64,000 nucleotides of DNA from Casuarius casuarius (Eukaryota > Chordata > Aves > Casuariiformes > Casuariidae), in contig PTFA01000482.1 of NCBI GenBank assembly GCA_003342895.1, forward strand, positions 179,949-243,948. Reading direction: 5' to 3'. The position numbers were made by a program, and so were the translations under genes. The notes under the pieces are model-generated. The model searched no databases and was not told where the DNA came from. It was given only the letters and a program-made list of their open reading frames with translations. Below are positions 38,970 through 48,580 of this stretch, piece by piece. The stretch's first letter is position 1, and each line of letters opens with the position of its first letter.

Positions 38970-41300
38970 GACCCATAATTAGGTGCAGAGGGCAGGGGGG
39001 AGGCGAAGGCGCATTAATAAATTATCTCCCTCGCTGTTAATTGGCGCGTCTCGGAGGCGGAGGGCGGCTGCGCCGGGGGCTCAGCTCCCTTCCGGGCGCA
39101 CCGCTCGGGCGCTCGTTACCGCCGCCATTAGCATCTTCGGGTTCCCCTTCTTAGAGCCAATTAGCTCGTGGCCAGGCCTGATGGGGAAGCGCCGCCTCAT
39201 TTGCACGGTTTGGGGTTTTGCATCGTTGGGAGAATCAGCAATAAGGGAGCCGGGCACGGGGCTGGATGCGCCGGCGGGGGCTCGCCGGGAGCTGCCGGCT
39301 CCTCCAAGGGGGGAGATTAGAGTAATTAGAAGTAGGAAGGGACACGGCCTAATTTGCTGCAGGGCAACTTGCCGGAGCACGGACGTGAGCCGATTCCATC
39401 CTTCCCGAGATGCCGCCGCAGCCCCGCGGCCCCCGTGCTTGGTTCCTCAGCAAAGGTGCTGCTGTTTTAGCTGCGTGGAAGAAAAAGGCCGGTGTCTTAA
39501 AGTATCTTAAACTATATGTAACTTAGTTCTGGTTTAACAGCATCCAGCGGCGGCTGCACCCCGCCACAAAGGCCGCCTTGTCCCCGCGGCAGAGATGGGC
39601 CCGTCGCGGGATTCATATGCAGATACGGGGTGCTGGGTGGCTGCTGCGAGAGGGCGAAGCCGTGCCCGGCCCCGGCCCCCTTCCCGGCTCCCGGCTGCTT
39701 TGCATTTGCACAAAAAGGGCTCTGTGCCCCGCTAAGCCCCCTCGTCCCGGGATGGGAGCGGAGCCCCCGAGGAGCCGGCGAGCTGGATGCTCCTGCCGCT
39801 GCTCACGCGCTCAGCGATCCCGTCACCTCGGAACAGTCGCTGCCTTCGGCACTGGATGAGGCTCTCAACCACATCGACGGCGGCAGAAGCCCCTCCCTCT
39901 CGCTTCCTTTGTCGGGGGCGGTTTTGTCAGGGTTGTTTTTTGCAATAATAGCGGAAAGGGGTTTTTCCCCCCCCTCCTTTCTCTTGCACTTCGGGTGATA
40001 ACTTGGAAGCTGTCAGCTGTGCTCCGGACTGTCCCCCCGCGCAGCATCCCAGCAATGCTCCCCATCCCACGGATCGGCGGCGAAGGGCCCGGGGAGCAAC
40101 GGCAGCTGCAGGGATTTTTTGGGGGGCTGCTGTGTGAAGCCCGGGAGAAGCCCGCTGCGAGCCGACCCTGTGGTCCGGGCAGCCTGTGCACGCGCTTCCC
40201 CTTGGCTCCGCCAGGCCCCGGCACGTGGGAGGCTCCCGCTCCGGAGTCCCGTTTATCAGTGAATTTGTCCTCAGACAGGCGCATCCATCACCGTAGGCTC
40301 ATTCCTGGGCGAAGCTCTTCTGCAGCAAAATCATCCCAGACGCGAGGAATCATGAAGCAATTAACCCCGCAAAGTTATGCCGGCCCGGCTTTTTGAAGCC
40401 GGCTTTGGTTACCTGCCCGCTGTGGCTGTTAATCTGTGTTTAATGCAGCTCTCTGCGTTTTTATCAGCGCTGTGACTTATTGCACCTTGCTACCTCGGCG
40501 GAGGGGGTCATTAATCTAACGAGGGCCCCTGGAGCACAGCCTTAATCTGCGGTTTCCCTTGGACGGCAGTCGAGGGTCCCGTCTCAGCGCGGTCCAGCGG
40601 CCCTCGGAAAGGCGCCTCGACCGATCGCAATTAGGGGATGTTACAGACGTGCGCTCGTTAGCTCGACCCACCCGTGGCTGCTAATTGAAGCCCGGGGTCG
40701 CGCTGGGCTGCGCGTGCAGAGCGCAGCGGTACGGGAGCAATTAGGCAGCCGCAGCGTGAGCAGGTCCCGGAGGCCGACGGGGAGCGATGCTCTTGGCTTC
40801 GCGGCGTCTCTGATGCATGTTCCTGCTTCTGCACCACTGTGATCTCTTCAAACGTTGGCAATTTCACGTGTTGCGTATCTCTATGTAGGAAACCCACTTC
40901 TGATGCCTATCAAATGTCAGTCACTTTAATATTTATTCAAAATGGAAATTTATCAGCTTAATAGAGAGGCAGAAGTGTTTTATCCCTCCTCGCGGGCGTT
41001 CTCTCGCCTCTTAAAATGTGAATTCCTTCCAAGGCTGCTGGAGCGCTCCATCGTCTGAATATCTCGCATGTACCTGTAGGCAATACTTAGCATTCAAAGA
41101 CATTCTCTTAAGGTCAATAGGAATTAACTGTAAATTTAATTAAAGTTTCCAGTGCTTTTGCTAAAGTGGAGCATAATAGAAGCCTGCTCTTTTATTTGCC
41201 AGTTTAAGCCAGATCTGGAGGGAGACAAGGGTTATCAATAATTAACTGGGGTAATTTAGGGGAAAGTATTAGGGAGTTAATGAAAATGCGAAACAGCATA
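38970..41300. promoter_or_regulatory. Candidate cis-regulatory cluster rich in homeodomain-type motifs
   Basis: TAAT-type cores are scattered densely through otherwise GC-rich DNA. Examples are CATAATTAGG (38976), TTAATAAATTATC (39013), TTAATTGGC (39038), CCAATTAGC (39157), GAGTAATTAG (39317), TTAATCTGTG (40430), CATTAATCTA (40510), CTTAATCTGC (40541), GCTAATTG (40679) and CAATTAGG (40738). From 40900 to 41300 there is an AT-rich block with many TTAATTAAAG-like words. No credible ORF runs through it. It lies 4-6.5 kb upstream of HS3ST6 exon 2, so it may be an intronic or upstream enhancer cluster. Conservation cannot be tested here. Confidence 0.4.
39566..39581. promoter_or_regulatory. Possible paired SOX/TCF-type site
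   Basis: ACAAAGGCCGCCTTGT carries an ACAAAGG half-site facing an inverted CCTTGT half-site, the head-to-head layout bound by SOXE dimers. A single site of this length can occur by chance. Confidence 0.25.
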
Positions 41301-43433
41301 ATTATCTCGTGGGTAGCTGGGAGTTTGTGCGATCGGGCTGCTGAGGAGGACGACGTGTCGCACGATTAACTTTGGGGGGTTGTTGTTCCTGATGCGGCCC
41401 CCGAATGACGTCAGGACGGAGTTTTCCGCCTCCAACCTGCCCGGAGCAGACGGTGGCTCTGGGTTAAACGTGGGATTGAGGGGTTTCAACCAAGGCAGCT
41501 AGCGAGGGGGTGCCTTGTTGGCACCGAAAATCTGGTGATTTCCAAATGGGTTGGTGAATTTTTCTCAAAACCCAGCAGTCCGTGAATTTTTCGGGCCGCC
41601 CGCGTGCGCTCTGCTGTGCCTGCTGGTAGATCCTGGCCTGATCCGTGACCCTGCGTCTCCCTTTCTTTTAGTTTGCACTTTACCTGCTGTAAGAAATGTC
41701 TTGGGTGAGATTTCTGCAGTTCCAGATGCCCATGCTAGTGTAGCCAGCTTTAAGGAAAGCACTGCTATNGCAAAGATATGCACGGCCTCTGCTTGTTACC
41801 AAATCTTACAGATTTCCTCTCAAGTTTGTATTTTAGGGAACGCAGCTCCGGCAACTAAAACGAANGCAAGCCGTCGTGTTTTGCGGAAGCTGAGCAGCGG
41901 CGTGAGTCCCCGAGCTCCGCCGAGAGCAGCGCCGGCTTGCCGTGCGGACGCTGGGCAGAGCAGCGGTTCGGGGGACGCGGACCCGTCGGTGTCTCCGATG
42001 ACGCCGTCCCGACCGGTTTCCGTCTGATAATAAAGGTTTCCTTGCACGTGGAGCAGAGCGCCTGGCTTAGCTCTCAAGCCCACGTTTGCTGAGGGATGTT
42101 TTTATGTTGGTGAGCAGCACANGGAAAGAATTGTTTTCCTGTTCGGAAAGATCGGCAGCATCCCGGGAAAGTGCGGGAGACCAGCGTAAATTCTTCAGCG
42201 GGTCGGCACAGGGAAGCTGCACAGAGCAGCCTGGCAAACCTTATGGCCGATTTCGGAATTTAATGAGAATTAAACGTATATCGCTGGCTTGTCCTGGCGG
42301 GGGGAGCCCGGTGGCGGGTGTGAGAGCACCTGGGAGAGCTGCAGTTCCTCTGCAGACAGCCTGGTCCCTTCCAAAAATGCAGGCTGCCGNTCGGGGGGCA
42401 GAGCAGGCTCCGGGGAGGCCGGAGGCCACGGGGCTGGGCGCCCGGGCTTGCCGCACGAGCAGCNCGGGGCAGAGCTCGATGAGCATCGCGGAGCGCCCAG
42501 GACCGGCGGCAGCGCGGGTTGCGGAGGAGGGAGGGAAGGATGCGTCCCCTCTGCGCAGGGGGCTCTGATGGACTGTGCGCAGCGCTGGAGGCACCCGTCC
42601 CCGCTGACTCCCTTCGTGACGGCTGGGAAGCGGCGCCAGCCTTAGGTCCAGGAGACGTTCGACGTCACGAGGACGGGAGAAGGCAGCAGCGTGCCGAGGG
42701 GGAGCTCTGGCAGGCGGCCGTGCCGGTGGCCGTGCGGCCCCACTGCCGCGAGTCGGCCCCTCTGGCCTGCTCCTGCCTCGGCAAGCGCAAANGCGGGTTG
42801 TTTGGGAGGAAAAGGCGCTGGAAAGGGTGGGGAAACACCCAAAACCTGCCCCGGGGGGCAGGTGCCCCGGGAGGCGCTGCTGGCACTCGGGGCACCGCTG
42901 CTCCTATTGCTCCTCCGCAGCAGCAGAGCTGGGGGTGAACGAGCGACTCTGCAAATCTGGCACTGTAAAAAAAAAAGAAAAAAGAGAAAAAAGAAAGCCA
43001 CAAGTGGCTTTCGCCTCCCANCTGGGGGAGGGAGCTGCGCGGGGCCCAGCACTACTCGCAAATGCTTTTAATAAAGTGTTCTTTCCTGCGTCCAGGGGAA
43101 AAAAACCCGAAAACCTCAAGCCTTTCCCCATTACATAAGGAACAGATGCTGCGGGGTAGAGCCCTGGCTCGCAGACGGCACGAGCTGCGCTGCCGTGGGA
43201 GCCCCCCCGGGGACCCCGTGCCCCCCCCAAGGCAAGACCCCGCCAGCGCTGCCGCTCCTGCCCGGAGCCGGCCGGCCGTGCCGCCGGGCGTCGAGGGAAA
43301 TGGGCCGGATCCCCAAAGCTGGGCCAGTTTTAGCGTGGGGGGCTGTGGCCGGCCGGGCAGCCCGGGAAGCAGGCTCCTTGGTGCGGCGCTACCTCCCTTC
43401 GCTGGGAAGGGGAAGGTGCCGGGGGCTCATCAG
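41301..43433. other. No supported gene; GC-rich intronic or upstream DNA
   Basis: Contains a CpG-rich segment at about 42280-42800 and an A-rich low-complexity run (poly-A with interspersed G) at about 42966-43000. Open frames are overlapping and N-interrupted, with no family signature. A polyadenylation-like AATAAA occurs near 43068 but no exon precedes it. Confidence 0.5.
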
Positions 43434-43663
43434 AGGGAATCCAGAAAGTCGCTGGTTTAATGCAAGGGAGCCCCGGAAAGTCGCTGGTTTGATGCGAGGG
43501 AACTCCGGAAAGTCGCTGGTTTAATGCAAGGGAATGTCGGAAAGTCGCTGGTTTAATGCAAGGGAGCTCCGGAAAGTCGCTGGTTTAATGCAAGGGAATG
43601 TTGGAAAGTCGGTGGTTCGATGCAAGGGAGCTCTGGAAAGTCGCTGGTTCGATGCAAGGGTGG
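43434..43663. repeat. 32-bp minisatellite, about seven copies
   Basis: The core AAAGTCGCTGGTTTAATGC recurs at 43445, 43477, 43509, 43541, 43573, 43605 and 43637, exactly 32 bp apart. Units differ mainly in the 3' part (gggagccccgg, gggaatgtcgg, gggagctctgg), and the last two replace TTTAATG with TTCGATG. The units alternate between two subtypes (GGGAGC... and GGGAAT...), suggesting growth by dimers. Peptides such as ESRWFNARELRKVAGLM are repeat translations. Confidence 0.93.
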
Positions 43664-44561
43664 GAGAGCGCTGGTGGGGCCGCAGAACCTGGTCCCCTGC
43701 CAGGTTTAAGAAACGGTGGCTTTAATCTCCCTCCTGTTCCTTCAGTGTCAGTGGGACAATTCGAGGCAGAGGAGCGAGGGAGCTGTTGCGGCACCGGTTA
43801 GTCGCGTCAGTGGNGTGGAAGCGCTGCCCGGCCGGCCCCGGCACCTCCCTCTCCCGGGAGCAGCAGTTTGGCTCCCAGTGAAGCCTCATTCCCATTGCTG
43901 CTTTGCTTCGTTATNGCCAGCTTCACCAGTTTCTTTTGCGTTTGCTGGGACATAAAGCCAGCCAACCCTACTGGGTTAAGCACTTTGCAGTCTGCTCAGA
44001 AAAGCACTAAGTCGGAGCAAAGCGTGCGGCTGTTTGTTTGTGCATGCAATTAGACATGTAGTTTTTATGCTAGCAAAACCAGTTGCAGCGGCTTGGTCGT
44101 TTTCCAGAGTGTGAAGCGAATCTCTGGCGGCCCCGAATCGCTGCGCTCTGGGGGGCAGCCCCGCTCGGGCGGCGGCGGTGCGGGANGCACGCGTTTGGGG
44201 GCGGCAGGGACGGAGGCCCCGGCTCGCAGGCTGGAGGCTGCACACTGCCGAGCACCGCCGGGCTCCCCTCGCCCTGCGCTGACGTGCCCGGGCGGCTTCT
44301 CCGGCAATTAAAGCCTCATTAAAGTGCNCGAGGGAACGATCGGGGCAGTGAGTTTTACGCTGCACAGAGGCTGGGCCCCGAGAGGTTTTCTGCCCTTTTT
44401 TTTCTGGAGGAAACAGCCCTTTCCTGGCCTGAGCTGCTGGCTGGAGGCCGGGGCAGCCGGAGCCCCGCGGGGCTCTGCCGGGGTGGCACCTGGCAGCCTC
44501 ATGGGCGCCTGCTCCCGCGCTGCCCGGGGGCTGCAGGGCTGTGCCCACCCGCTCCCCGCCC
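43664..44561. other. No supported gene; GC-rich DNA between two minisatellites
   Basis: A GC-rich patch at about 44120-44290 is followed by CAATTAAAGCCTCATTAAAG (44304-44323), which contains two homeodomain-type cores. No coding signature was recognised; HS3ST exon 1 is not here. Confidence 0.5.
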
Positions 44562-45127
44562 CGCTGCCCTGTCCCAGCCCCACTGCAATGTCCCATCCCT
44601 GATACTGTGTCCCATCCCTGCTGCAATGTCCCATTCCTGCTGCAATGTCCCATCCCCACTGCCGTGTCCCATTCCCACTGCAATGTCCCATCCCTGATAC
44701 CGTGTCCCATCCCTGCTGCAGCATCCCATTCCCACTGCAGTGTCCCATCCCCACTGCCCTGTCCCATCCCTTCTGCAATGTCCCATCCCCGCTGCCATGT
44801 CCCAGCCCTGCTGCGATGTCCCATTCCCACTGCCCTGTCCCATTCCCACTGCCATGTCCCATCCCCACTGCCCTGTCCTATTCCCACTGCCATGTCCCAT
44901 CCCCGCTGCAGTGTCCCATCCCTGCTGCCATGTCCCATCCCTGCTGCAGTGTCCCATCCCTGCTGCCATGTCCCATCCCTGCTGCAGTGTCCCATCCCCG
45001 CTGCAGTGTCCCATCCCCGCTGCCGTGTCCCATCCCTGCTGCAATATCCCATCCCCGCTGCTGTGTCCCATCCCCGCTGCCGTGTCCCATCCCCGCTGCG
45101 GTGTCCCCGCTGCCGCGTCCCGTTCCC
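44562..45127. repeat. 19-bp minisatellite, roughly 28-29 copies, just upstream of HS3ST6 exon 2
   Basis: The unit CTGCAATGTCCCATCCCTG starts at 44583, 44602, 44621 and 44640 and continues with substitutions (CCATG, CCGTG, CAGTG; ATCCC or TTCCC) to about 45127. Because 19 is not a multiple of 3 and the unit has no stop in any frame, all three plus frames and several minus frames stay open for 500-1000 bases. These give apparent Cys-Pro-Ile-Pro or Gly-Met-Gly-His-rich proteins, which are artefacts. The array ends about 360 bp before the exon 2 acceptor, within the intron. Confidence 0.95.
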
Positions 45128-45489
45128 GCAGGGCTCCCCTCCGCCCTGCCCCGCTGGCAGCCCCCCGCTCCCGCTCCCGCTCCGGCTCCCCGCACCACGC
45201 TGCCCGTGTCTGGGTCCGGGCGGCCCGGCTCGGCCCCGGCGTCACCCCAGCGGTCCGGCAGCTCGAGCTGGCGCCGGACTCGAGTCCCAGGCAGCTGCCG
45301 GGAGCAGCGGCTCCTCGGCCACTGCTGGTGTTACCGGCTTTTTTTCCAATAAGCCCCCAAAAAGGCAGCGAATAAANGTGGGAGGAAGCACCGTCTCCGC
45401 TGGCCTGGTCTGGCCTCAGAGCGGTCGCGGCCCCCGCGAATCCCCCTCGTCGTCCCCGAGCCCTGACCGCTGTCCCTTCGTCTCCGCAG
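45128..45489 (+). other. 3' end of the intron preceding HS3ST6 exon 2, with splice acceptor
   Basis: GC-rich intronic sequence ends in a pyrimidine-rich stretch, TGTCCCTTCGTCTCCGCAG, with the AG at 45488-45489. Translation in the sulfotransferase frame becomes family-like immediately after this AG, which fixes the boundary. Confidence 0.85.
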
Positions 45490-46108
45490 GAGCCTGATGC
45501 CGCGGACGATGGAGGGGCAGATCACCATGGAGAAGACNCCCAGCTACTTTGTGACCAAGGAGGCTCCCCGGCGGATTTACAACATGTCCCGGGACACGAA
45601 GCTGATCGTGGTGGTGAGGAACCCCGTCACCAGGGCCATCTCGGACTACACGCAGACGCTCTCCAAAAACCCCGCCATCCCCAGCTTCCAGGCCCTGGCC
45701 TTCAAGAACGTCAGCACNGGCCTCATCGACACGACCTGGAGCGCCGTGCGGATCGGGATCTACGCCAAGCACCTGGACAACTGGCTGCGGTACTTCCCGC
45801 TGTCCAAGTTCCTCTTCGTCAGCGGGGAGAGGCTCGTGAGCGACCCGGCGGGGGAGATGGGCCGCGTCCAGGACTTCCTGGGGCTCAGGAGGGCCGTGAC
45901 GGACCANCACTTCTACTTCAACGAGACCAAGGGCTTCCCCTGCCTGAGGAAGCCGGAGGGCGGCAGCAGGCCCCGCTGCCTGGGCAAGTCCAAGGGACGG
46001 CCTCACCCGAAAATCGACCTGCGGGTGGTCCAGCGCCTGCAGGACTTCTACAGGCCCTTCAACATGAAGTTCTACCAGATGACGGGGCAGGACTTCGGGT
46101 GGGACTGA
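45490..46108 (+). CDS. HS3ST6: Heparan sulfate glucosamine 3-O-sulfotransferase, C-terminal coding exon (HS3ST6-like)
   Basis: The enzyme transfers sulfate from PAPS to the 3-OH of glucosamine in heparan sulfate, in the Golgi lumen as a type II membrane protein. This exon encodes 205 residues (one base of the preceding codon, then SLMPRT) and ends at TGA 46106-46108. Numbered from that Ser, visible features are EKTPSYF (14-20), the PAPS 3'-phosphate loop [11 protein letters not shown] with R43 and S51, FVSGERL (109-115), the disulfide pair C151/C163 twelve residues apart, the cofactor segment KGRPHP (168-173) and the family ending GQDFGWD. NMS, NVS and NET are possible glycosylation sites. 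Residue 139 is ambiguous because of an N (CAN, Gln or His; Lys expected in the family). HS3ST6 is preferred over HS3ST3 because of [37 protein letters not shown] wording and the adjacent MEIOB. Exon 1, with the anchor and the 5'-phosphosulfate loop, is not seen in the window. Confidence 0.9.
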
Positions 46109-46230
46109 GCCGCCCCTCGGACCAGCTCCTGCCTCGCTCTAATTTATATCGGACCTCTTCCGGCGAGAAACGGACCCGTACGGAGTAGAGAGAAATATTT
46201 AAGAAATAAAAACACAGATGACCCCTCTGC
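46109..46230 (+). other. HS3ST6: HS3ST6 3' untranslated region, proximal part
   Basis: Sequence after the stop loses coding character and becomes AT-richer, with the first polyadenylation signal 97 bases downstream. The untranslated region may be longer: AT-rich, UTR-like sequence continues past 46520 toward the CATA repeat, and the end cannot be placed without transcript data. Confidence 0.6.
46205..46210 (+). terminator. AATAAA polyadenylation signal of HS3ST6
   Basis: A canonical AATAAA inside AAGAAATAAAAACACAG, 97 bases after the stop codon. No clear GT-rich downstream element follows at once, so a more distal site may also be used. Confidence 0.6.
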
Positions 46231-46631
46231 CCCCCTTCCCCAACCAGATTAAATATTCTTCCATATAAGCCTNGCTGAGCTCCGTGAACCGTGCCCGCGG
46301 GCGGCTCGGGAGCGGGAGGGCGCCGGGCGCCTCCGTCACCGCGATCCGCGGAAAAGGCTCTGGGAAGGAGCGGGGCCTCTCGGCCGTGTTCCCGGCCNCG
46401 AGAACCAGCGCTGGGTCGGGGCTGCGGCTGCTCGGCGCCCCAGCTCTGCTCCCCTGGGCTCCNGGTGGCTCCTGCCGGCGGAAGTTTTGGCCCTTTCCAG
46501 CAAAGAGGGGGAAAAAAAATGTAATTTATATTTACTAAAGAGCGTGTGGCCCCTGTGCTGCTTTTGGGGGAGTCGGTGGATTTTCCCACTGACTTTACAG
46601 CAACCACTATCAAGCCCAGATTGTTAATTTT

Positions 46632-46640
46632 TTATATACA

Positions 46641-46676
<36 letters not shown>

Positions 46677-46680
46677 TATG
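46632..46680. repeat. (CATA)n then (TA)n microsatellite
   Basis: About eight to nine CATA tetramers followed by a short TA run. It may lie in a distal HS3ST6 3' untranslated region or just beyond it. Confidence 0.9.
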
Positions 46681-47474
46681 ATATTCAATGCTGATTGCCC
46701 TTTGTTTTGTCCCTCGCTGTTGGCCGTGTCGGGCCAGCCTCCACGTTTCCCATCAGTTCCTTTTCTGGCTTTCGCACGTCCAGAGCAACCTCCTGCCAGA
46801 GGAGCCGCGAAGGCGACGGCGGAGCGCCCCGTCCTCCCCGCGCCGCTTTTCACCAGGTTTCCTGTTCTGTTTATGAGGGTTTATGAAAGCGTTTGCAAAA
46901 CCGAAACGCTAAATCTGGGACCCAGGTTGTTTCTGGGCGTTCTTGCACGCGGCGAGGCAGCGTCACGGTTTCTGCCGGGTCTCAAAGCCCCNGCTCTGAG
47001 CGCAGCCCCGCGCCGGCCGGCTCCCGGGCGCAGCCGCGGCTCGCTCCCGCGCTCGGCCCTGNTTTTGCAGCTTGCTCTCCACCTCACCGGCTGGTTTTTA
47101 TGGAATCGAATTTGCACCCTGAGCACGGGCACGGACTGCCGTTGGCCGTGACTCTGTCCGGCCGGCAAACCCCGAGCACGGTGTGTTTTTACAGACTGAA
47201 AATGGTCTGGGAGAATTTCCCCGTTAAGGAAAGCAATTAAGAGCAGTAGCTCCGAGTAGCTGCCAGGGCTGGGGCGGGGGGGGGAGCTGCCCCTCGCACA
47301 CCTTCCCCTGCTCGCGGCGTAACCCAGCTGGGGAAGCAGGGACCCTCGGGATGAAAATCCCCGGAGTTTCCCGAGATGCCCAGCAAGCAGACGCCCCAAA
47401 CTCTGACCTTCCCGTTGAACGAGCCCAACAGGTTTTCAGGTCTGCAGCCCTAACGGGCCAGCGCGGGAGGCTGC

Positions 47475-47602
47475 AGAAATTAGTNTGAACCGCATTGACT
47501 ACTTTTCCCTTAATTAAAGATGGGGAAAACATTTAATTAACCTTCGATATCTTATTAGTGACTTGTGTTTGTCTCTGTAATGAGCTAATTACGTGCTTCC
47601 GA
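47475..47602. promoter_or_regulatory. Candidate noncoding regulatory block with TTAATTAA cores
   Basis: A short AT-rich island within GC-rich DNA contains CCTTAATTAAAG, ATTTAATTAACC and GCTAATTACG plus ATTAGTGAC. Density of homeodomain-type cores and lack of ORFs suggest a regulatory element. Conservation is untested. Confidence 0.35.
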
Positions 47603-47901
47603 GGGCCCCCAGGCCCTGCTTTGTCTGCGGGTCGCTCNGGCTCGGCGTCTCTCCCTCGCGCCGCGTGCCGGGAGCTGCCGTCCCGCCAGGCGCCGNGGCC
47701 GTGCCGGGGCTGCCGGGGGCCCGGGGGCTTTTCAGGCTGGACGGTAGCTGCGTGGGGAACCGGGATGCTTAAGCGGACCAGTGCCCGGCACTGAGCACCG
47801 GGCTGGTTTTCTCCTGTGCAGCCCCAGCATCCCCGCGGCACGGCTGCGGCGGCTTCGGCGGGACCCTGCACGCAGCCCAGCAGCAGCAGCGGGGCTGAGC
47901 G

Positions 47902-47967
47902 AGGAGGAGGAGGTGGAGGAAGAGCGGGAGGAGGAGGAGGAAGAGCAGGAGGAGGAGGAGGAGAGGG
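47902..47967. repeat. (GAG)n purine-only tract
   Basis: About 65 bases of almost pure purine on the + strand (GAGGAGGAGGAGGTGGAGGA and onward). In one frame it reads as a Glu-rich peptide (EEEEVEEE...). With mirror symmetry it could form triplex DNA. I find no splice or start evidence that it is an exon. Confidence 0.7.
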
Positions 47968-48219
47968 GCGCCGGGCCCAGAGCCCCGCTCCCCCCGCCTA
48001 CGCAGCGGCCCNGGGCGCCGGGATGCCGCCGGCCGCGGAGCCCCGGGGCTGGAAGTGCCCCGGCCGCCGACCCGCTGGGGGTTGGATGTCGGAGCCGCCG
48101 GAGCCCCTTGTCCGCGGCGCTGGCAGCTCCGCGTGATGGACTGCACTCCGCTTGTTTAGGTTTTGTTTCCAGCCACGACATTCGACCAAATTATTCTCCA
48201 CGAAGGGCTTTAAAGTTTC

Positions 48220-48580
48220 CCAAGTGCCTGTGAAAGCCTGGAAATGCTGATAGTGATCCTATTTCTCAGCTGAGTGACTACATTCAGCCCGAGCCATATT
48301 GATATGCAAAACGTTAAGGGTCCCGGGTCTAAAGATGGTTTCTGTCTGCCCTGTGAAAGGGAGCCATACTTTTTTAAAGCCCGGGCCTTTCTAAAGCCGC
48401 ACAATGCCATATAGACTATGCCATTTAAAGCATCTGAAGCGACCCAAAATGCATTGAAAGCTTGCTTTGCAGACTCATTAAGACTACTCAATAGGTTCTG
48501 GCAAATACCGTGCCAGGACTGACCGCACGGATTAAGACTTTTGAAGTGTTACACAAACCCCCTGCTTAAACTAATTGCTG
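48220..48580. promoter_or_regulatory. Candidate conserved noncoding element
   Basis: An abrupt AT-balanced, nearly CpG-free block between GC-rich flanks. It has dense factor-like words: TGATATGCAAAAC (octamer-like), CCATATAGAC (CArG-like), GACTCATTAAG, CGGATTAAGAC and ACTAATTGC. It has no open frame of note on the + strand and an unremarkable 93-codon one on the minus strand (48210-48491). The texture resembles enhancer-type conserved sequence, but conservation cannot be shown from one sequence. Confidence 0.4.

Larger units (their letters stand above)
46681..48219. other. HS3ST6-MEIOB intergenic DNA, GC-rich part
   Basis: CpG-rich patches lie at about 46790-47080 and 47620-48140. No exon is recognised. 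An AT-rich block with homeodomain cores (47475-47602) and a GAG-rich tract (47902-47967) are listed separately. Confidence 0.5.

Noticed and set aside
43598..43660. GGTTCGATGC resembling a tRNA B-box
   Set aside because: It is part of the 32-bp minisatellite, and no A-box, acceptor stem or cloverleaf can be drawn around it.
43976..45052. Minus-strand open frame of about 358 codons with Gly-Met-Gly-His repeats
   Set aside because: Mirror translation of the same minisatellite; no start context, domain or splice support.
1..45489. MSRB1, the expected left neighbour
   Set aside because: I searched by eye for its Cys-x2-Cys zinc motifs and the FUIF selenocysteine segment and found none; it probably lies left of the window.
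44541..45497. Long open frame (over 300 codons) reading as a Pro/Cys/His repeat protein, apparently joined to HS3ST6
   Set aside because: It is the translation of the 19-bp minisatellite, which lacks stops in every frame; the family-like sequence begins only after the acceptor at 45489.
45490..46108. Alternative identities HS3ST2, HS3ST3A1/B1 or HS3ST4
   Set aside because: The ending GQDFGWD, the KGRPHP segment and neighbouring MEIOB fit HS3ST6 better; HS3ST3 usually ends GHDFGWD and HS3ST2 GQDFRWE. HS3ST3 remains the main alternative until a tree is built.
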